Counted from the stretch's first letter, positions 14,056 through 34,093 are shown. The stretch: 64,000 bases of DNA from Perca fluviatilis (GCF_010015445.1 NC_053112.1:32023583-32087582); one strand, 5' to 3'. Notes: generated from the sequence alone by a model not told the origin. Numbers and translations: made by a program.

Positions 14056-15484
14056 GTGAGTTTGAAGTGGAAAAAGGAAAGAGGAAAGCCATCTGTGCTG
14101 CAGTCGCCTGGAAACTGGACAACATCAACTCAGGCAGAAAAAAAGGATTTATTCAGCCTTTGCTTTAGAAAATAAATGGAGATATTACCAGGAAGAGAGC
14201 ACCTTTTGCCCCGTGCTGACCCTTTTGCAACTAAATGAATTAAATGTGATGACAAACAGAATTCATTTTTCATAGTCATGGTTTCATTACTTTTGTTTAA
14301 AAAATGTTTGAGGAAAGCCACAGGCCACTTTCACACAGTGTCGACAAATATTCAAAAACCAACAGTCGGGGCCACAAACTCAAATTGTGGTAAAGTTCTC
14401 TACTGAGAACTTGCTGGAGGCCTGTGCATTAAAAAATCAGAGTTCAGTTGGTCGGGATTGTAACATTCAGTATCCATCTTTCCATGTTAACAGCACAGAG
14501 CAGACATGGCAAGGCTAGACAACCAAGTGTGTTTGTTAGCCCGAGTGTGTGTACCCGCACCTCCACACCCGCCGCCCCTGAGTAGCTTTAAGTATGAACA
14601 AAATCGCTTTTCAAAGGGAATAATGTAAAACAACATCATGTTAACTTTAGGATATATTTATATATTTCTTTGGGCTGGCATTAATTTTAAAGCAGCATTT
14701 TAAAGTTGAGGAAAAGGGATTGCTGCGCTCAAACCGAGACGAAACAAGAGACACGGGGAGCAGTTATGCAAATGAATGAAATAAATGTCAAAATGGCAGT
14801 GAAGAATTGATGAGGACAGAGAGCGCTTGTCCTGGTTGCGAGGGAAGTGGATGACTGAGAGGACAAGTGACGCTCATTTTCAAAGGAAAGTTTCAAGCCG
14901 CTATCATGGCAGCCATTGTGACTTTTTTATAAATTTTAATGCCTCACTCTGACGATTCTGTGTCACTCACCCTCTCCCTTTTTTTTTTTGTATGAGTACC
15001 CATTGCTATCTCCTCTCCCTATCTTGCTGCGATGACATCTGAACAGACACATGTGCATGTGGTGCGCAAGGACCCAGAAAGCCTGTGCACATGGAAAAGA
15101 AAGATGGGGAAAAAGTCTACATAAAAGATTCATCACAAATGTCTCTAATCCACTACTGCATTGTCAAGGAGATGTTATAAAGCACACATTGTAAATGGAT
15201 TCTTCCCTCACTGACTAAAGTCATTTCTGCAGAGGGATGGGGGAGTGGAGCTGGGGCGACAGGAGGCATCCTTGTGTGGCACCAGACAAGTACATAGTGT
15301 GAGCAGATGAGCAGCACTCTCTGGGACTGCATTACTACCTGTCCCCAGTGCTGCACTGCCTGTGAGCCTGACTCTAATGTACAAGCCGGCCACATTCCCC
15401 TTGTCAAGGCCTTGACGTGCACGTCAAGAATTACCCAACCTAAAGTGACAGCCCCCTTTCTTCCCAACTCTCCCCTCTCTGCAG
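14056..15484. other. Non-coding; candidate conserved element at 14325-14960
   Basis: The part at 14325-14960 is unique and contains TAAT/ATTA cores, 'atgcaaatgaatg' and a long stretch of mixed composition without repeats, in the manner of vertebrate conserved non-coding DNA. The function is a guess; no gene is visible. Confidence 0.3.
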
Positions 15485-15591
15485 CCAGGCCGCTCTCCAA
15501 CCTGCTAGAAGAGTGCTTTGAAAGCAAAGACTGCCAGTGCCACTCTACAGCGGCAGGCACTTTATTTATTCCTCACTGCAGGCAACGGGAG
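15485..15591 (+). CDS. Candidate internal exon, 107 nt, unidentified
   Basis: A very good acceptor precedes it: about 30 bases of nearly pure pyrimidine ending 'cctctctgcag'. A plausible donor 'ggcaacgggag|gtaaaac' follows. Only one frame is open. It begins after two bases that complete a split codon, gives 35 codons with four cysteines (starting RPLSNLLEECFESKDCQC) and ends on a codon boundary; the other two frames stop within 12 codons. I do not recognise the peptide, and no neighbouring exon with matching phase was found (13987-14055 is not phase-compatible). An open stretch of this length is not rare by chance, so this is a hypothesis for transcript mapping. Confidence 0.28.
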
Positions 15592-16065
15592 GTAAAACAA
15601 TATGGATGGCACTGTGGAAGCTCATAATGTTAGCTTTGGCTGTGGGCAATTGGCCATAAATATCACACGTCCTCGTGGAGAATATGATTGGAGCCACTTG
15701 AAGTATAAAGATTTTGAGCAAAGGTCTGAAAAAAAATGGGGGAGCGGGGTGTCACTACCTTTCTTTCATCTCTTATCAAATCACCCTTCAGCCCCTCCAT
15801 CCTCCCAGCGCAAAGTGACATAAGTCTCTCATGCTTTTAGTGGCACTTTGAAAAATAAGACCTCAGTGAAGCAAAAATAATCACTCTTTTCAACACTTCA
15901 CTTCATCTGGCGATGCTCTTCACTCCTCCATTTCAGAGCCCCTTCAATCACATATGATGATATTAAGTATTACTTATTTATTTTCTGTTGAAGAGGTGCA
16001 GAGGTTGAGAAAAGGAGGAAGCGGCAGGGAGCCGAAAAGGAAGCCTGGTCCAGCCACAAACGCAT
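15592..16065. other. Non-coding, no gene recognised
   Basis: Unique sequence. The part just after 15600 ('ggcaattggccataaatatcac') has a conserved-element look, but nothing more can be said. Confidence 0.5.
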
Positions 16066-16070
16066 GCGCG

Positions 16071-16156
<86 letters not shown>
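16066..16156. repeat. (CG)n-(CA)n compound microsatellite
   Basis: A short alternating CG run (16066-16079) leads into a CA tract (16079-16156). Alternating purine-pyrimidine sequence of this kind is a classical Z-DNA former. Confidence 0.97.
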
Positions 16157-16160
<4 letters not shown>

Positions 16161-16253
16161 CATCGCTTTGATCTCTTCCACTGTTTGACTTTTACATTAG
16201 TATAAATGTGACATTTTAAGATCTGATTTTCTTTTGACTTCATTGTGGTAATT

Positions 16254-16363
16254 TGTGTGTGTGTGTGTGTGTGTGTGTGAGAAGATGTGTGTATCAGGAA
16301 GAGAGAAAGAGAGTGAGTGAGAAAGAGAAGGAGAGAGAGAGTGAGAGAGAGAGAGAGAGAGAA
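16254..16363. repeat. (GT)n tract followed by GA-rich repeat
   Basis: A GT run at 16254-16279 is followed by a degenerate GA/GAAA-rich block up to about 16363. Confidence 0.9.
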
Positions 16364-16394
16364 GGAAAGAAATGTTTTGATGGTCCTTATATTT

Positions 16395-19110
<2,716 letters not shown>

Positions 19111-19748
19111 TCGCCATTCCCGACCTGTCGCGCGACAGTCATGGGAGCGCCTTAACTATTTATACTTGTGTGGGGTGGACGCGACCCTAGTTGCAGTCTT
19201 CTCCTGAACAGAGGTGTCGCAACTGAGGAAAGGCTAACGACTTTGCTATTTCTACAGACTAAAAGAAGAAAAAGGTAAACAATGGCAGAACTGGCAGCAG
19301 CATTGACGTCAATCAATGTCAACAGTGGCTAAGATGATATTGGAGTCAATGGGTGAGGAAGAACAGCTGCTTTTGAGCCTGCTTGCAAAGAAATGAAGAA
19401 AAAGAAGGTGGAATGTTCATCCTTTGAATAACGCCAGACATAAATATGGTGAGTTCAATATCCTCGTGAAACAAATGAGGACGATAGACGAAGAGAAGCA
19501 CTTTTTTTGCACGATTCGATGATCTACTTTGTCGGCTCAAGCCTTTCATTCACCATAAAAGAACTCATCTTAACCCAGTAAGTTTTCAAGAGAGAACTCA
19601 TCCATGCTCCCTGTTTCCGCTTTGTCGTGCGCCGCTGAAAAATATAGAGTGGTGCACGCCCTCTGGTCACGCACTTTAAATCCTGGCACGGCAGCGAGAT
19701 CTACGTCATTTTGACGTCACATTGTCGTGCGACAGGTTGGGAATGGCG
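19111..19748 (+). mobile_element. PIF/Harbinger DNA transposon, internally deleted
   Basis: Terminal inverted repeats of 28 bp bound the element: left 19111-19138 begins 'tcgccattcccgacctgtcg', and the reverse complement of the right end (19721-19748) reads 'tcgccattcccaacctgtcg', with only three mismatches over the repeat. The inside keeps the N-terminal part of a Harbinger-type transposase (see 19282-19580) but lacks the catalytic domain. Harbinger elements usually make 3-bp target duplications; none is unambiguous here. The copy is a truncated, non-autonomous derivative. Confidence 0.82.
19282..19580 (+). pseudogene. Harbinger transposase N-terminal fragment, broken
   Basis: A start codon at 19282 opens a frame (MAELAAALTSIN) that soon stops. 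From about 19409 another frame reads RWNVHPLNNARHKYGEF and continues with NILVKQMRTIDEEKHFF. This is the HPLN...R..GEF...L..L..D..KF..YFRM-type region that precedes the DDE domain in vertebrate Harbinger transposases. After the T-run at 19502 the frame shifts, and SFDDLLCRLKPFIHHKRTHL can be followed from about 19515 to 'cccag' near 19578. The rest of the protein is missing, so the gene is non-functional. Recognition rests on family knowledge. Confidence 0.72.
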
Positions 19749-20465
19749 ACTGTAAAAAGGCCAAAATACTGTATGTTCATACATGCAATGCCAGCTCTCA
19801 GTACTAGAGATGATATTAGGAATTTTAGACACATTTCAGTTGTCAAAAAAGTACTGACGTTTTGCTATAGTGGCCAAAATAAAATAAATCTTTCAAAGGC
19901 TTTTATGATAAATACATCCAAGATCTCAATAGGGCTACAGTGTATGTCTTTGTAAAAAAAAAACACACAAATGTTAAAAAAAAAAAAAAAGCATAAAAAT
20001 GGGGGCAAAAAAAGATAACAAGCCCTGGGTGAGCTAAAGTTGTTTAGTGAAACAGTGAGGCTTTAATGGTTTTACCTGGTCCAGGAGAGAATCCCCCACA
20101 AAAACACGAATCAAAGCTCCTGTTACAACAAGATTACACAGAAAACATGAGAGAGATTGTGCAGCATGCAGGTTGTTTATCTGAATCACATCATCAAATC
20201 TAAAGTCTGGAGGCATAACCACCATGTATCCCTCTCTCAAATGTGGGATTTGAGCTTTACTTAGAAAAAAAGAAAAGATGAAATCCCCTAAGCCTTACTA
20301 GAATTTAACTTCTAACAAAAGACACTGGTTGGATGTGTGATCTATGTAGAACGGCAAGATAAACAAGGATTACAGCTAGTTTATTTTAGAGATGTACAGT
20401 AGCTGCTTAGTGGATGACAGATTAAACAGATGGACTTGGTGATGGAACAGAAAAAAGAAAAGGAC
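19749..20465. other. Non-coding; weak minus-strand exon-like segment at 20076-20119
   Basis: On the minus strand a 44-nt stretch sits between 'ttgttgtaacag' and 'gaccag|gtaaaa', with an open frame reading ALIRVFVGDSLLDQ. It is too short to separate from chance. Homopolymer A runs occur near 19957 and 19976. Confidence 0.35.
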
Positions 20466-20509
20466 GTGTTGGATGTTAAATCTAAATGGAAAAGGTGAAT
20501 CTTAAAATG

Positions 20510-20790
20510 TCAAAGGGCAATTGCCAAATGTAAAATTAAAAAGATAAAATTTCAAATTGAAAATTATAAAGTGCAAAGCTAAAATATATATTTTTTTCTA
20601 TTTGAGATTTTAATTTAAGTATTTCCATTTAAGCTTTTCCATTTCACACTCTTTTCTTATTTCCATTGCAATTTTCAATCAATAAAAGATTTCAAAGATT
20701 TCAGTTTAAGCATTTATATTCAAGCTTTGCATTTTAAATTTGACTTTTTACATTGCACTTTACATTCAATTATGGCATGATTTTTCCTAG
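20510..20790. repeat. AT-rich imperfect inverted/low-complexity repeat
   Basis: The left side has words such as 'aatgtaaaattaaaaag' and 'aaagtgcaaagc'. The right side has their rough complements, 'gctttgcattttaaattt' and 'ttgcactttacatt', so the region is an imperfect palindrome of about 280 bp. It may be a decayed foldback or MITE-like element; no family is recognised. Confidence 0.5.
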
Positions 20791-21153
20791 TAGCGTAGTC
20801 AAATAATAATATTTTTAATTTGATCTCGCTTCGTTTTCAATTTCAATTTAATTCAATTTGAATTATGAATAAATATATCCTCCATAACATTTGAGCATAG
20901 AAGTTAATTCTTGACCTCTGGGAACATAATATGCAACAAAATAATGTAAGCTCAACTGTCTACTAACTAACTTTCATTGCTTTCAGCAGCATCTCGTCTT
21001 CATCAGTGACTTGAGCTGCCTCAGGTGTCATCACATCACCATCATTCCTAGATAACAAGATGCAGTTGAAAGCTTCAAAAGCTAGCCTTTAAGCTTTGTT
21101 ACATATACATGCATGTATTCATAGCATGTTCATGATAATAGCAAGACATACAT

Positions 21154-21156
<3 letters not shown>

Positions 21157-21248
<92 letters not shown>

Positions 21249-21252
21249 ACAG
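21157..21252. repeat. (CA)n microsatellite, 96 bp
   Basis: A CA tract with one T interruption at 21244. Confidence 0.98.
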
Positions 21253-22289
21253 CACATGCCTCATCTGAACTTCTTCAGACATTTAAAAGCAACATGTGCA
21301 CAATGCCTAATTAAAATAAAATTCCTCACAAATAGACAAATGTTACCACACACAACAACCGGCGCATTGCTTTCTGTTCAAATGTACATACTAAATAAGA
21401 TATGGGGGAAAATGAACCCATTTCCCCATTCGTTACTTTTAAATGCAAATTGGGTCCTTCATTAAAATGTGTGGCTAAACTTCATTAGCAGCAGATATTG
21501 ATTTTCAGACTGCAACGATCTGATAGGCCCTATAGGCAAGTGAAGGTACAAAGGTTTGTCTAAATGCTAACTGGTAGTATGTGGCTCGGGGGCTAGTTGG
21601 AGTTCTGGCTCTGAGAGCTATAGAACATCTGGAGAGGTAACATTTACATAAGCTTCTCTTTGTACATGGGAACCTTCATTAACATCACGCTGCTTTGAAC
21701 TCGGGATGAGATGGTAATACAGACGAAACAGAAGTTAAGGAGAGAGGCGCTGTGTTGGATTGTTGCAGCGATGTGCTGTTTTCTCTGATGGTGTTTCCTG
21801 TTTTTGCACATTATTTCAGGAAAAGTGCAAGAGCTTCTGGTTAATCCCACAAGAACAAGGACACACGAAGAAAGCCCAACATTTCTAACAATTTCAATAT
21901 CAAGATTGTACACATTACATTGATGAGGTCTGCCCAAAATCTAACTGCAAAGTTTAACTTTGCTGACTGCAGGCTTTGGAGAGGACATGTGCTCAATGAT
22001 GATGAGAGAGGTTTGGACAGGTTTGAAGCTGCTACATACGTTTTATGTAATATCAAGTCAACTCCACATTTTTAATAACCATACTGAGAAGCATTTCAGA
22101 ACTTATAATCATGAGCTCAATTTATGCGACTAAAAGTTAAGAGTTGAATGAATAACCTACATTGGCATTCACTAAACTCATTAAGTTTCTATAGAAACAT
22201 TCTGAACCTATTCACTTACATTTCCCACCATGCATTGCAATGTCTTAGACACTCCAAAACCCTGGTTTTCTTCTGGTAGTTAGTTGGTG
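21253..22289. other. Non-coding, no gene recognised
   Basis: Unique AT-rich sequence with no splice-flanked open stretch of note. Confidence 0.55.
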
Positions 22290-22645
22290 CTAACTGTAAT
22301 GAAGATTTTCCTTCCTTTACAGTAATACAGCCAGACACAATAAATCCATGTTCAGTCCAATATTCACTCTTCTTTTAGCACTGTTTTGGTCTCCACCAAA
22401 CTGCGTAGAGAAAAATATAATGACATTTAGTTACTAACTGTTGTTAGGTGCTATGCAGATAGTGTACAGTGGGTTTATCAGAGCTTTTCACTGAAAACAG
22501 CTGCTCACTGCCGCTGGAAACAAGGTTAGTGAGAGCGGTGAGAGTGAACCATAACACTACAGTTGCCGGCTGTAAAACCAAAACAATGAGCTGAAAGATG
22601 CTGAAACGCTCTGTAAAGCTGCAACTGCAGAGTTGGGTGATAATT
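22290..22645 (-). repeat. Dispersed repeat family A, copy 2
   Basis: This is the opposite-strand copy of the repeat at 4745-5120. The clearest shared block is 'tgagctgaaagatgctgaaa' at 22588-22607. It extends further leftwards than copy 1 can be followed. Confidence 0.6.
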
Positions 22646-23866
<1,221 letters not shown>

Positions 23867-24004
23867 AAAAACAATTGTCAGAGTTATAACTGCTCTCCAT
23901 TACAGATTGTGTCAAATCTTTCTTTAACACAACCTGTTTCTAATGAAGAGTAAATATAGGTGATAGTAGCCTAAAAGTTAGGCTAATTCCTCATTGCACA
24001 AGAC

Positions 24005-24007
<3 letters not shown>

Positions 24008-24041
<34 letters not shown>
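24008..24041. repeat. (GT)17 microsatellite
   Basis: A clean GT tract of 34 bp. Confidence 0.97.
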
Positions 24042-24042
<1 letters not shown>

Positions 24043-24718
24043 ACAACAGCAGTAGGTAGTACAGTAGGTCAAAGTTGAACCAGGAAGTTGGTCCATAAAC
24101 AATGTATAGTTTAGGGTGACCCTCTACCTTTAGACCCTCGATTCGAATGTGGAAAAACGTCCCCAAAACATCCTTTCACAGGGGCAAAAAATGGCAGACA
24201 TGCAATAGGCTTTACAGAATAGACCAAAACAGAAAAATTTGAATATGCAAAATCAGCACAACATAATAGATTGTAAACATATATGAAGAATATGATCCAA
24301 GAGGACGATGTGCAACATGAGGTGCTGCCAAACCGGGAAAGACTGCACAAACACACAAGAGGCTAAACAAAATTTGTTTTAGTGATGATGCCCCACTCCC
24401 AGATTTTAGAAATTCAATACCAATATGAATGATGGCCAAGTGATGGCCAAGACTAGGACTATAACATCCAAGTTGTGAAGGAACTAAATAATCTTTTAAT
24501 TTGTTTTTGTTATCAACAACTACCGAGATATTTTCCAGTCCACTTGACCTCCATCTGCTCCTGTCAACAGGCTTAGTGTAGCTCTCAGATGTGAACAGGG
24601 AACAATATAAAGCCAGGTGTCTTCTTTAAAAAAAAAAGACGTTGAAAAGAAGTTGATCAACATTATTGTACATGAAGATGAAAACCCGATAGTGTTCATA
24701 TGAGTGTGTTTTCTCTGT
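24042..24718. other. Non-coding, no gene recognised
   Basis: Unique sequence with a small tandem 'gatggccaagt' duplication near 24432-24450. Confidence 0.5.
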
Positions 24719-24834
24719 AAAGACTATACCTTGGCAAATCTATGCGACCTGTGATTGCTACATAAACTGTGCTGTTTGTAACTGAAAAATGAATAAATAA
24801 ACCTTGTTTAAAAAAAGAAAAGACTATACCTTGG
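24719..24834 (+). mobile_element. Truncated retroposon with perfect 16-bp TSD
   Basis: The word 'aaagactataccttgg' occurs at 24719-24734 and again at 24819-24834. The 84 bp between end in 'gaataaataaaccttgtt' followed by an A-rich tail, i.e. a polyadenylation-signal-like AATAAA then poly(A). Long direct repeats plus an A-tail are the hallmark of LINE-machinery (target-primed) insertion. The insert is either a severely 5'-truncated LINE or the 3' end of a processed transcript; it is too short to name the source. Confidence 0.85.
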
Positions 24835-26533
<1,699 letters not shown>

Positions 26534-27705
26534 CTTCAAGATGCTGTTCCTGCTTTGAAATTATAATTATAATTCCCTCAGCTGAAATGTACTGGTGACA
26601 TGCAGGTGTAAGTGCCTGGAGGTATGCAGGTACGAAGCACAGTCTGCTCAAAGAATCAAAGCCACGGCTCTCTGGGAACCAGAGTGTTTGACGACCTATC
26701 AGAGTAATAGGGAATGATTTTAGAGGACTAAAGAGGACAGTGGAGACACAAGTGACAGAGAAATGAGTGCCTCGTTCTCCGTCCGCAGAGCTGTTAGTAA
26801 AAAATCTAAACATTTCAGTGAGCTTTTACTCAGTTGTGAGCAGTGAGGCATCACTTACAATCCAAAACAGAGTATCTCCAGAGGAGTGGAATGCCAGGAG
26901 CAGGTGATGGCGAGCATTATACAGCCTTTCTTGAATATATGTTTGAATAATTGAAAGCCACTTAGTCCCATTTGAATGGTTGAGTGTTGTGGATCAACTA
27001 CACCTGTGGAGGGACGAGGTCAGTATGGCTAGCAGGGATAGGCATTTATGCTAAGACTTCAAATATATTCATGAAATGTGAGCGTATACATTTTTCCCCT
27101 CACGTAAGTCACAACACACACAGAGTCATGGATAATTAAGGATTGTCGCAATGCTTTATTTCTGCAGGCAAAACATCCCCCGCCCCCCTCCTCAACTCAT
27201 CACCTTGTATTAAAAGCATAATTCTATGATAAAGCTAGTTTAGGGAAACCTAATGTTATATTAAAGCGGAGTTAATCAATGCAAGGGGAACCTTCTTACC
27301 ATACATTAGTATGCACTACAGAATGCTTTAATGTGCAAAAAAAGACCTTTTTTCTTGGCCAAGAGTAGACATTATATTACTACAGGTTAATAAAACTTTG
27401 AGTTTCTTAATTTTTCATAGTGGTTAGTGCATATATAAATATTTAATGAGGTCTTTATGCTCCAGATATTCCAACAAAAAGGTTAATAAGCTCTAAGATG
27501 GAGGATAGGGTATATAATCGCTGGCCTGTCCTACAGAGAGAGGAGGAATGGCGAAGCAGTAATAAAGGGCATAGAAGAAGGAAGTGAGCAGGAGGAGGAA
27601 TGACACTTAAACTGCATTATGAAGTAGAATGTACATATATGAATAATTGTTAGCCTTAATCTTACAGACTGTTATAAAGGGATGTTTGTCGATAATGAAA
27701 AATGT
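26534..27705. other. Non-coding, no gene recognised
   Basis: Unique sequence, AT-rich to the right. A TATA-like 'gtatataatcg' at 27510 has no supporting downstream exon. Confidence 0.55.
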
Positions 27706-28040
27706 AAGGTTGCAACTAATTATTATTTTCATTATCAATCTATTTGTCAGTTATTTTCTTTATTAATAAGTGAATCATTTAGACTGTAAAAGGTTCAAAA
27801 CATATTGAAAATTAACCCATTGGACTTTCTCATCTTTAAATAATTTTTTTTGTCTTAACAACCCTTCAAGCTAAAACAATATTCAATTGACAATGACGTA
27901 AAATTGAAACAATCTGCAAAACCTCACATTTCAGAAACTGAAACCCGCAAATGTTTGACCTTTGTGCTTTATAAACAACTTAATCCTTTATTAAAATAGT
28001 GGACGATTAATTCTATATCAATTGATTAATCAACTATGCC
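27706..28040 (-). repeat. hAT-like dispersed repeat family B, copy 2
   Basis: It begins 'aaggttgcaactaattatta' and ends 'attgattaatcaactatg'. It is the opposite-strand relative of 9016-9363, and the 'TTAGTTGCA' end is shared. Confidence 0.6.
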
Positions 28041-29415
28041 CTACAATGACGAGACATATAACGGTATAACTGCAAGCTTCTTTTTAAAGTACTCCATTAA
28101 CAGACAAATCCAAACGTATAACTAAGCAAAGTAATAAAGACAGTAGCTATCATTGACTGCTTTCCTTTGGTTTGGCATTTCATTTCTACTTTACTAACAC
28201 TACAAGCACCTTATAAAATAAAATCTACGTATTGACATCAGCCTAGAACTGGGAAACCCAAATGTCACTTCCAGTTAACTTATCTTCCACCATGATGGCG
28301 CGTTGAAAGCCCTGTCCCATCCAAAGCATATAGCTCTTTCCTTAATTAACACACACTGTGGTGTGTTGCAATATCAAATTAATATTTCAGTGCCTGCTTC
28401 GTTTTATGGCCACTACCATTTGAATAGGCCTTAATAGAGTGACAAGACATTCCCACCGACCACTGTCCCATGAAAAATGCACAAGCCACTTAAAACCAAT
28501 GGCCAGTCACAAGAAGACACTTGGCCCCTCAAGACAAACCATGACTTCTTTCCTGATGAGGGGAAAGCAGGCATATTTTCAGCGCCTGCTGTGGAAACTA
28601 ATGCCTTCCCCTGCACACACATCTGTTATGAAGATTGGATGAAATGGTTTGATAGTGAAACATTAGCTTCTTTTAAATCTCACGCCTGGTGAGCATTCTT
28701 CAAATGTAACGCAGAGTTAATAATTAAAGTGCCCCATTCGCCATGATATTAATCGCCAGAGCCATCTGATAGTCTTCTTGCCCCCCCCAAAAAGCCTTTG
28801 ACTCAGAGGTTGCTTTAACATATTTGAACTGAACATTTGGCTGCAGATGAGCTCATTATGAATGGAAATACAATATGGAATAGACAAGGAGAGTTTTCAT
28901 ACATGTTAGAGGCTTAAAAAAATTTATAGATCTGAAAGAAAGCAGGGTTACAGGATCAAAAGAGTTAATCTGGGATAGCTGAAGGTGAGTTTATTCACTT
29001 ACTAATGTACGATAAGAGCTACTGAATGCTGTTGACCTCACTGAGTTGAATCTGTCGCAAAGTGCTTCTTCATTAAGGTTCCCTAGACACTCATGCCATC
29101 AGCATTTTAAAGAAACATGCTTCTGACTTGTGCACCTTTACCCCTCTTTGACCTTCCCAGTACAGTATACTGCATACCTGATGTTACAGTATCAGGCAGT
29201 ATGAAGAGAGTACCACCTTTTACTGTCCCTCTTCATCTCTGTTCCTCTCTTTGATTAGCCAGCATTAGCCCAGTGCGATTATGAGACGTCAGTGAATACA
29301 ACAGTGTTTACAGGGATGTAACATTATTAAGTCGTGCAGCGAATCCAGCCCTTCTAACTGTGCAAACTGCTGAAATATTAAAGCAAATTAGAGGCAACCA
29401 ACATCTAGGGAGGTC

Positions 29416-29417
<2 letters not shown>
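28041..29417. other. Non-coding; candidate conserved element at 28425-28900
   Basis: The part at 28425-28900 is unique, with 'ttaataattaaagtgcc' and 'gatattaatcgcc' homeodomain-like cores. A C-run lies at 28781. No exon is supported. Confidence 0.35.

Positions 29418-29457
<40 letters not shown>
29418..29457. repeat. (GA)n microsatellite, 40 bp
   Basis: An uninterrupted GA tract. Confidence 0.97.
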
Positions 29458-29460
<3 letters not shown>

Positions 29461-29713
29461 ACAGAAAGACTGAGGTTATTGACTGTACTGAACTGATCAC
29501 GTACCAAAGCACCTGTCAGTACACATATTTTCTCTTTGTACAGAATTGACACACAGTGATGTGGCATGTGCAATAATTACATAGATGATATATGAGATAA
29601 CACAAACTACCCACACACTTATGCACACTAAAGGAACTGATATCTCCATCCTCAGACTATCATAACATTAGTCATTATGATTACATAGAACCAGTAGAAA
29701 TACAACTACCAAC

Positions 29714-29970
29714 TCCTGGGTGGAACGTGTACGTTCAAAAGTTGTTTTAGTCGTGCAACAGAAAACTCAGATTGGACAGATAGTCTAGCTAGCTGTCTGG
29801 ATTTACACTGCAGAGATCTGAGGAGCAGTCAACAATAGTTATCTTAAATCGACCAAAGAAAGCAGAAGGTAACAGACATCCGGTCGAAATGAAAGACATC
29901 CAGCGGCATTTCTGGCGGCACCTGAACAATCCCGGAAGTTGAACTTCGTGGATATAGACTATGTTTAAAG
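29714..29970 (+). mobile_element. Family C transposon, right-hand part
   Basis: It starts 'ctgggtggaacgtgtacg' and includes 'ctagctagctgtctggattt' and 'gacatccggtcgaaatgaa', then 'caatcccggaag' and 'gtggatatagacta'. I recognise this as the right half of the teleost repeat whose left half lies at 61432-61652; the two meet at 'ggtggaac'. A shorter right-end fragment is at 53845-53940. It is non-coding and truncated on the left. Confidence 0.65.
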
Positions 29971-33140
<3,170 letters not shown>

Positions 33141-33149
33141 TATATACAG

Positions 33150-33360
33150 TATACATAGCTTACTGTTCCACTTTGCTCAGAGATATGAAGAGACTGTCAT
33201 TGGATGTATATCCAAGTCATTGGATCCAATCCGTTTTGCATATATTCTACATAAAAGCACAATTTATGTACACTGGCTTAAGGTTTTATTGTGTATAGCT
33301 TCTAAATTTGATAAATTTTTTTGTACTTATTGACGTTCTGTGCTACTTATTTGTATCTAT
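33150..33360 (+). pseudogene. Decayed LINE reverse-transcriptase fragment
   Basis: From 33181 the frame reads RYEETVIGCISKSLDPIRFA and continues YILHKST. This matches the layout of the ERLV..HI...LDPLQFAYRPNRST block in the RT domain of fish jockey/L2/CR1-type LINEs; the 'LDPIRFAY' core is at 33220-33243. Upstream and downstream similarity continues only with frame changes (about 33160, and after 33340 a VLLICIYLYIPLI-like stretch where VLFVDYSSAFNTI is usual). The copy is old and non-functional. It is identified from memory of the family, so a profile search should confirm it. Confidence 0.5.
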
Positions 33361-33465
33361 TTGTATATACCTTTAATTTCAAAATGTTAATATTTTTTGG
33401 TCTGTCCTTTTTATACACCACATTTCTTCCCTGAGGGTCAACTCAATGTTATCTTATGTAAACAC

Positions 33466-33528
<63 letters not shown>
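33466..33528. repeat. (ATA)n-(AT)n compound microsatellite
   Basis: About eleven ATA units pass into about fifteen AT units. Confidence 0.97.
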
Positions 33529-33531
<3 letters not shown>

Positions 33532-34036
33532 CAATCTTTTTACAATTTTTTACAAAATTGTCTTAAGACAAATGGAGTGAACTGATTCTAAATGAGGTTG
33601 TCTTACTTTTGGAAAGCAAACTGCAAGCTCAGGTTTAATTTTGGCTCTCTATATGAACACATACATGTATACAAATATGAACACACAGCACCACACGTCA
33701 ACAGGTTGCATCTTTTGCATTCAGGAGACAAAAGGAGCTGGACAACAGGCATGGCAACAGGAAGTCATTGTCACACCCCTCTCCTTGTTTTACTACTGTC
33801 AGGGGAGAAACCTAATGTAATCATCTTTCAATCCAGACCTGATAATGAGCATAACCTCTCTCTTTTTATTCATATCAGGCCAGTGCTGTGCTGACACACT
33901 TACGCACACTGGCCCCCATTAAGGTTCCCAAAGGTCCCTGACGAACCCTTTGTCTCTAATGGAGAAGTCGACAAACAATTTGTGAGCGCGGGAGTTCAGA
34001 AAACACTGATGGAAATGCATAAAGCGGGGAGAGTGA
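33529..34036. other. Non-coding, no gene recognised
   Basis: Unique sequence. An open frame at 33592-33894 has no recognisable domain. Confidence 0.5.
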
Positions 34037-34044
34037 GAAGAGAG

Positions 34045-34089
<45 letters not shown>
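34037..34089. repeat. (GA)n microsatellite, 53 bp
   Basis: A GA tract with an AA interruption near 34061. Confidence 0.96.
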
Positions 34090-34093
<4 letters not shown>

